This document shows positions 35,751 through 40,007 of a stretch of 40,007 bases of DNA, one piece after another. The number at the start of each line of letters is the position of its first letter. Within the stretch, counting starts at the first letter, position 1. The stretch is from NCBI RefSeq assembly GCF_900167415.1, contig NZ_FUWU01000028.1:1-40007 (forward strand), given 5' to 3'. The notes under the pieces are model-generated. The model had not been told where the DNA came from. It searched no databases and saw only the letters and a program-made list of their open reading frames with translations. The DNA is from Fibrobacter intestinalis (GTDB lineage: Bacteria; Fibrobacterota; Fibrobacteria; Fibrobacterales; Fibrobacteraceae). The position numbers and the translations under genes were made by a program.

Positions 35751-36851
35751 TTACAGTTCTCCGTTTTCAATAAAATCCTTCCGAAACGTTCCCGAGCCCA
35801 ACAAAATATCGATGGGAAGCTTTTCATATTCGTATTCATAAGGAGGATTCTTCCAAGCGAAATCATTCGGATATTCATGCCGCAAATAACGCAAAATGCG
35901 AATCGCCATTTCAAAAGACCGGAATTTTTCCCTGTCCAGGACATGGATTTGCGCACCGCCGCAAATTTGCCCCGCGCCTTTATGAAAAGTCGGCTGAAAA
36001 TAATTTTCCCGAAAATAGACGCCGGGCAATTTTAAACCGTTCAAGTAGCGGCAAAGTTTTTTCGCATCGATAAAAGGCGCGCCGAAAAGTTCAAACGGTC
36101 GAGTCGTGCCGCGGCCTTCGCTGACATTCGTCGCTTCAAAAAGGCACATCCCCGGATACACGATTGCCGTATCCAGAGTCGGCATATTCGGCGAGGGCAT
36201 CACCCACGGAAGCCCCGTTTCATCAAACCACATCCGCGAATCGTAGCCGTCCATTTCCATCACATGCAGTTCGACATGCGGAAAGCATTCTTCTTGAAAC
36301 TGGCGGGCAAGCTCGCCAATCGTCCTGCCATGCCGGATGGGCAATTTCCAAAGACCGACAAAGCTCGTATAATCCAAATCCAGAACAGGACCTTCCACCG
36401 TATTTCCCAAGGGATTTGGACGGTCCAAAACGATGACGGGGATATTCGCCTTTTCACAGGCTTTCATGCAAAGAAAAAGAGTCCAGATAAACGTGTAGTA
36501 ACGGGCGCCGACATCTTGCATATCCACAAAAAGCACATCGATGTGGGAAAGCATTTCGGGGGAAGGTTCCCGCATTTTTCCGTAAAGGCTGTAAACCGGA
36601 ATTCCCAGTTCCGGATCCACAGAGCCTTCCCATTCAATCATGTTGTCCTGGGTATGCCCCAGAATGCCGTGCTGCGGACCGAAAAGCGCGGACAATTTGA
36701 AAAGGTTGCCGTCAAAGCGGCGGAGAATTTCCAGGGAGTGGTGTAAAGAGGAATCGATGGACGCCGGGTGCAGGAGGGCCCCCAGACGCTTTCCGCGCCA
36801 TTTTTGCGGATACGAATCTTCAAAAGAGGAATAAGCTAATCTGACTGTCAT
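35751..36851 (-). CDS. DUF1343 / NamZ-like exo-beta-N-acetylmuramidase
   Basis: A 366-residue protein of the DUF1343 family, whose characterised member NamZ removes terminal MurNAc from peptidoglycan fragments (family GH171). Clear family stretches are LSALFGPQHGILGHTQDNMIEWEG, GIPVYSLYGKMREPSPEML, DVLFVDMQDVGARYYTFIWTL, VIVLDRPNPLGNTVEGPVLD, MPSPNMPTLDTAIVYPGMCLFEATNVSEGRGTTRPFELFGAPF and QPTFHKGAGQICGGAQIHV. The conserved Glu residues in EGS and SEGRGT are candidates for catalysis. No signal peptide is seen, so it should act in the cytoplasm on imported fragments. It is the first gene of an operon with a MurU-like enzyme and trmJ, divergent from ssb. Confidence 0.92.
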   Translation of the reverse strand: MTVRLAYSSFEDSYPQKWRGKRLGALLHPASIDSSLHHSLEILRRFDGNLFKLSALFGPQHGILGHTQDNMIEWEGSVDPELGIPVYSLYGKMREPSPEMLSHIDVLFVDMQDVGARYYTFIWTLFLCMKACEKANIPVIVLDRPNPLGNTVEGPVLDLDYTSFVGLWKLPIRHGRTIGELARQFQEECFPHVELHVMEMDGYDSRMWFDETGLPWVMPSPNMPTLDTAIVYPGMCLFEATNVSEGRGTTRPFELFGAPFIDAKKLCRYLNGLKLPGVYFRENYFQPTFHKGAGQICGGAQIHVLDREKFRSFEMAIRILRYLRHEYPNDFAWKNPPYEYEYEKLPIDILLGSGTFRKDFIENGEL

Positions 36852-36858
36852 TATTTGC

Positions 36859-36867
36859 TATATTTTG
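36859..36867 (+). promoter_or_regulatory. Putative -10 box of ssb
   Basis: TTGCTATATTTTGAG holds TATATTTTG, 74 nt before the ssb ATG. It nearly repeats the sequence before the beta-barrel gene at 11724. Confidence 0.5.
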
Positions 36868-36932
36868 AGGTGTAAACTAAAATATAAGTAGTTATATCAA
36901 ACAAAAACGTAAATCCCATCAGGAAATCACAA

Positions 36933-37454
36933 ATGCCTTATCTGAACAAAGTGATGCTCATTGGAAACATCGGCAAGGATCCCGAAACAAAAGTCACTCC
37001 AAGTGGCCGCAAGCGCGTATCCTTTTCACTCGCCACCTCTCGCCGCTACCGCGATGCCAGCGGAGAAACCCGCGAACAGACGGATTGGCACAACGTCGTC
37101 GGTTGGGGAAAAACCGCCGACATCATCGAGCAACTTGGGGTCCACAAAGGCATGACCCTCTATGTGGAAGGCACTTTGACCTATCGTTCCTGGGACGACC
37201 AGAACGGCCAGAAGCGCTATGCGACAGACGTCAATATGGAAACCTTCCAGCTTTTGACTCCGCGCAACCAGGGCAATTCTTACCAGAACAATAACGCTTA
37301 CCAAAGCAACGGGTCTTACCAAAACAGCAACTCTTACAACCATCCTCCCCAGCAGCCTTCGACACCTAGCTACGGGCGTTCGCCGACAATCAATCCGCAG
37401 CCTTCGCTCCCGCCGATGGAAATGGAACAGCAGGACGATGATCTGCCCTTTTAA
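36933..37454 (+). CDS. ssb: Single-stranded DNA-binding protein
   Basis: A 173-residue SSB that coats single-stranded DNA in replication and repair. OB fold at 1-110: MPYLNKVMLIGNIGKDPETK, RVSFSLATSRRYRDASGETREQTDWHNVVGWGKTADIIEQLGVHKG, LYVEGTLTYRSWDDQNGQKRYATDV. The linker (about 112-165) is rich in Asn, Gln, Ser and Tyr with repeated SYQN/AYQS units. The acidic tip DDDLPF is the standard docking site for partner proteins. The ATG is preceded by a weak AGGA-like site. Normal length. Downstream genes for a membrane protein and asd follow closely on the same strand. Confidence 0.97.
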   Translation: MPYLNKVMLIGNIGKDPETKVTPSGRKRVSFSLATSRRYRDASGETREQTDWHNVVGWGKTADIIEQLGVHKGMTLYVEGTLTYRSWDDQNGQKRYATDVNMETFQLLTPRNQGNSYQNNNAYQSNGSYQNSNSYNHPPQQPSTPSYGRSPTINPQPSLPPMEMEQQDDDLPF

Positions 37455-37475
37455 CCTAGGCAAACAGGCGTAGCC

Positions 37476-38195
37476 ATGCTGGCTTTTGATCTTATCGGTT
37501 TGGCGATACTGTGGAGTATCGGACTGCTGGCTCTAATCCAGACAATCAACTCCCGGAGCGCCATTCGCGCATCGCTTTCTGGAATCATTACCGTCGTGAT
37601 TTTTTTGATTGCCTGCGTTTTCAGTTATCTGAAAATCGAGGGCTACGGCTCGTTCGTTTCTCCCGAGCTTTCCCCCACGTCCATTCTGGCGACAAATCTT
37701 GCCATTGGCAATGCGGAAAGCGGGACGTCGGATGGAAAAAAACTCTCGTCAGAGGATAGACCTTCGGGAGCGAGCAGCGCGACAAACGCCATCCATTCCT
37801 TGGAACGCTATGTCGCTTCGGCGGTAAAAATCGCCGATGAGGCAAACGCCTTGGCAAGCCGGATTCTTGCGACAAAGCCACTCGCCAACGACATCGACGA
37901 AGCAACGCGGGAAAAGGCGGAATCCAAAGCGCTCGCCATCCGGAACAAAACGGCTCAGCTCAGCGACAAGGCGACTTCCCTTTTTCACCCCAAGAGCGTC
38001 AGCCTGCAACACCAGAATCTGGTTCGGGCAACGGAAGGCCTACGCCTAGCGGGTTATGCGCTGCACGCCTATACGACAATGGAAAATTCCGCGGACAAGC
38101 AAGAGCAATTTGAACAAAGCATGCACCAGTCCGCAACCGCACAAAAAACGCTTGCCGGATTCAAGTCCGAACTCGACAAGCTCCAACAAAAATGA
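37476..38195 (+). CDS. Unknown membrane protein with helical periplasmic or cytoplasmic tail
   Basis: A 239-residue protein that I cannot place in a family. Two N-terminal membrane helices are clear (about 4-24, FDLIGLAILWSIGLLALIQ, and 31-52, ASLSGIITVVIFLIACVFSYL). A polar, Ser/Gly-rich stretch at about 75-105 follows, then a region of Ala-, Lys- and Glu-rich helices (about 105-239) with coiled-coil-like spacing (IADEANALASRILATKPLA, ESKALAIRNKTAQLSDKA, QKTLAGFKSELDKLQQK). It lies 21 bp after ssb and 31 bp before asd, so it may share their transcript, but its role is open. No catalytic motif, signal cleavage site or lipobox is visible. Confidence 0.75.
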   Translation: MLAFDLIGLAILWSIGLLALIQTINSRSAIRASLSGIITVVIFLIACVFSYLKIEGYGSFVSPELSPTSILATNLAIGNAESGTSDGKKLSSEDRPSGASSATNAIHSLERYVASAVKIADEANALASRILATKPLANDIDEATREKAESKALAIRNKTAQLSDKATSLFHPKSVSLQHQNLVRATEGLRLAGYALHAYTTMENSADKQEQFEQSMHQSATAQKTLAGFKSELDKLQQK

Positions 38196-38226
38196 TTTTA
38201 TACACAAACAACAACAGAGGCCAACT

Positions 38227-39237
38227 ATGAGTCGCAATGTTGCAATCGTCGGCGCCACCGGCGCAGTAGGGCAAGAACTGATTTCCATTTTGGAACAGCG
38301 CCATTTTCAATTGGATTCCCTAAAACTTCTCGCCTCCAAACGCAGTGCCGGGCGCAAAGTCCAATTCCGCGGCGAAGAATTGACGATTGAAGAACTCACC
38401 CACGATTCCTTCAAAGGCGTGGATATCGTATTCTCCTCCGCAGGCGCAGCCATTTCCCAGGAATTCCTCCCGTCTGCAGTCAAAGCGGGAGCCGTCTGCA
38501 TCGACAACACCAGTTTTTATCGTATGGATCCTGCGGTTCCCCTAGTCGTTCCCGAAGTCAATCCGGAAGACATCAAATTGCACAAAGCCGAATTTGGCGG
38601 CAAGGGAATCATTGCGAATCCGAACTGCACAACCATCATGATGGTCGTCGTTCTCAACCCGATTGAAAAGCTTTCGCACATCAAAAAAATCCACATTTCT
38701 TCTTACCAGAGCGCAAGCGGAGCCGGTGCCGTCGCCATGGAAGAGTTGCAACAGCAATACCGCGACATTCTGGAAACGGGTTCCACCAGCCATATAGTCA
38801 AGTTCCCGCACCAGCTCGCCTACAATGTGATTCCGCAAATCGACAAGATGACGGAAAACGACTACACGAAAGAAGAGATGAAAATGTACAACGAAACCCG
38901 TAAAATCATGCACAGCGACGTTCGCACGAGCGCGACCTGCGTGCGGGTCAGTTCCCTGCGTTCGCACTCCGAATCCGTCTGGTTTGAAACGGAACGTCCG
39001 CTTTCTGTCGAAGAAATTCGCCAAGCATTGAAAAACGCTCCGGGAGTCACTCTCAAGGACGATCCGCAAAACTACGTCTATCCGATGCCTCTCGAAAGTG
39101 CCGGCCACGACAATGTTTACGTCGGTCGTATTCGCAAGGATCTGGCGGACGACAACAGCAATACCCTTTGGCTTACCGGCGACCAAATCCGGAAAGGCGC
39201 TGCGTTGAACGCGGTCCAAATCGGCGAGCTGCTATAA
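38227..39237 (+). CDS. asd: Aspartate-semialdehyde dehydrogenase
   Basis: A 336-residue cytoplasmic enzyme that reduces aspartyl-4-phosphate to aspartate semialdehyde with NADPH, feeding lysine, diaminopimelate, threonine and methionine synthesis. NADP-binding loop VAIVGATGAVGQELISIL at 5-22. Catalytic Cys134 in IIANPNCTTIMMV, followed by SSYQSASGAGAVAMEEL. Other landmarks are FPHQLAYNVIPQID and the substrate-binding VRVSSLRSHSESVWFET. Length is normal for the bacterial type-2 enzyme. Start at 38227, with GAGG 6 nt upstream; a longer frame beginning at 38056 overlaps the previous gene and is rejected. A strong terminator follows. Confidence 0.97.
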   Translation: MSRNVAIVGATGAVGQELISILEQRHFQLDSLKLLASKRSAGRKVQFRGEELTIEELTHDSFKGVDIVFSSAGAAISQEFLPSAVKAGAVCIDNTSFYRMDPAVPLVVPEVNPEDIKLHKAEFGGKGIIANPNCTTIMMVVVLNPIEKLSHIKKIHISSYQSASGAGAVAMEELQQQYRDILETGSTSHIVKFPHQLAYNVIPQIDKMTENDYTKEEMKMYNETRKIMHSDVRTSATCVRVSSLRSHSESVWFETERPLSVEEIRQALKNAPGVTLKDDPQNYVYPMPLESAGHDNVYVGRIRKDLADDNSNTLWLTGDQIRKGAALNAVQIGELL

Positions 39238-39258
39238 TTTTTAGAAAAAATCCGAATG

Positions 39259-39293
39259 AACCGCTGGCGATATGAACTCCAGCGGTTTTTTTG
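39259..39293 (+). terminator. Rho-independent terminator of asd
   Basis: AACCGCTGG, 11-nt loop, CCAGCGGTT, then a T-run and G. Confidence 0.88.
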
Positions 39294-39365
39294 CGCCCCC
39301 CCAAAAAAAATGGGAATCATGGACGAAGTTCTGCCTAGAAAATTACCCCAAAGCCTTGATAGTTT

Positions 39366-39617
39366 CATCATTGCGAAGCGCGAACGATGAATCCGTCATG
39401 GCGAGGAGCAGAGCGACCCATGAGTCTTGGGAACTTGTTCCCTTAGACGAATTGTCCCTTCCAGGGATACTTCAACTACGGAATCAGAGATTCTTAGTTT
39501 CAGGGATGCAAAGCCCCATGAGCCTTGGAAGCTCTGCTTCCTTTAGGCGAATTGTGCAAAGCCGAAGCAATCTTTGTTTGCATTAAAATTGCCTCGCTGC
39601 TATACAGCTCGCAATGA
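39366..39617 (-). repeat. Composite dispersed repeat, copy B, with internal duplication
   Basis: Bounded by TCATTGCG-like and CTCGCAATGACGG ends. Positions 39515-39572 are the exact reverse complement of 10272-10329. Inside, a CCCATGAG-CTTGG-hairpin-TTAG-CGAATTGT block occurs twice (39417-39456 and 39515-39556) with different stems: GGGAAC/GTTCCC (39429-39442) and GGAAGC/GCTTCC (39527-39541). Confidence 0.85.
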
Positions 39618-39639
39618 CGGGCAACTGTCTTTATCCACC

Positions 39640-40007
39640 CACCCTGCTGTTTTGAGTTTAATATAGTCGTCCCTTAAATCCCGCCCAGCCCGCATAACTA
39701 TTGGGGAAAACTGATTTCTACCCTGTGAAAATATTGCAAGGATTTCTAAAATATGACTGAAAACCTTGCATTTTTTATGTACAGACCGCCAAAATCCCAC
39801 GCACAGACAAGCCTTTTCTGTTCCCTTGAGGAGCAGTTGAACCACAAGAACCCCCTCTACGTTCTCGCGAACAAGATTGACTGGAACAAGTTCGAGACCG
39901 AGTTTTCCAAATTGTTCGACGAAAAGATGGGTGCGCCAAACAAGCCGATCCGTCTCATGACCGGGCTCATCATCCTGAAGCACATCCGCAACGTATCGGA
40001 CGAGTCC
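39640..40007 (+). mobile_element. IS5-family-like insertion sequence, partial
   Basis: Transposase gene start plus its upstream leader. The left terminus cannot be placed because the other end is outside the window; the coordinate is approximate. Confidence 0.4.
39753..40007 (+). CDS. IS5-family transposase, N-terminal part (runs off right edge)
   Basis: Open frame of 85 codons from the ATG at 39753 to the window edge, no stop. The product begins MTENLAFFMYRPPKS and continues SLEEQLNHKNPLYVLANKIDW, FETEFSKLFDEKMGAPNKPIRLMTGLIILKHIRNVSDES. This matches the N-terminal domain (DUF772/InsH-like) of IS5-family DDE transposases. The catalytic DDE part would lie to the right. AAGG at 39739-39742 is the only ribosome-site-like sequence. 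It may be intact or truncated; the window cannot tell. Confidence 0.85.
   Translation, partial: MTENLAFFMYRPPKSHAQTSLFCSLEEQLNHKNPLYVLANKIDWNKFETEFSKLFDEKMGAPNKPIRLMTGLIILKHIRNVSDES

Larger units (their letters stand above)
39238..39752. other. Intergenic region with repeats before the right-hand IS
   Basis: About 515 bp. It holds the asd terminator, a composite repeat (39366-39617) and then sequence that probably belongs to the left flank of the IS5-like element (from about 39640). No gene is supported. Confidence 0.7.

Noticed and set aside
38196-38226. Lysine riboswitch before asd
   Set aside because: Only 31 bp separate asd from the preceding gene, too short for such a riboswitch, and no matching structure is visible.
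1-40007. tRNA or rRNA genes
   Set aside because: I looked for T-loop and CCA-end patterns in the spacers and found none that fold convincingly; a covariance-model search would settle it.

Overview
The window looks like part of a Fibrobacter-type genome (Fibrobacteres, FCB group). The best single clue is a lipoprotein (7883-9142, minus) with a long serine linker and a C-terminal domain of the Fibrobacter succinogenes major paralogous type. A pectate lyase-like secreted enzyme, beta-barrel outer-membrane proteins and promoter-like TAnnTTT boxes of Bacteroidetes style fit this. Both window ends lie inside transposase genes (IS3-type orfA at the left, IS5-type at the right), so the sequence may be a contig broken at multicopy insertion sequences.

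Layout. 1-571: IS3-type remnant and spacer. 572-2974: glycogen branching enzyme glgB. 3037-5893: secreted PL1-like pectate lyase divergent from a LysR regulator. 5840-7228: a 1.3-kb unit with a YhcG/DUF1016 nuclease gene, bounded by a perfect 52-bp direct repeat made from the 3' end of the lysR gene. 7243-11513: minus-strand genes for a flavin reductase, the FISUMP lipoprotein, an unknown conserved protein and a YcjY-like hydrolase lipoprotein. 11758-12426: beta-barrel protein. 12427-13264: repeat-rich spacer. 13265-16165: divergent GH2 protein.

16318-24535 is a tight plus-strand cluster: RND/MMPL transporter, class I aminotransferase, an FHA-FHA-ABC exporter, a transmembrane Ser/Thr kinase, YraN and a Sua5/YciO protein. 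The FHA-ABC plus kinase pair has the layout of mycobacterial Rv1747/PknF. 24815-28363 (minus) is a four-gene, translationally coupled redox operon: pentaheme cytochrome c, four-cluster iron-sulfur lipoprotein, NrfD-like membrane protein fused to cytochrome c, and a small membrane protein. This resembles a compact Alternative Complex III/Qrc/Nrf-type quinone-cytochrome module without a molybdopterin-like subunit.

28534-39237 carries mostly housekeeping genes: aspS, an MgtC/DUF4010 membrane protein, a beta-barrel protein whose best start is an ATA codon, an RlmL-like methyltransferase, a NamZ / MurU-like / TrmJ operon, ssb, an unknown membrane protein and asd. Noncoding highlights are five short hairpins of the form CTAA-stem-loop-stem-AAG whose stems differ but always stay paired, and a set of SD-less genes with a TAnnTTT-like box 12-14 nt before the ATG, which suggests leaderless transcripts. 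No tRNA, rRNA or CRISPR array was recognised.
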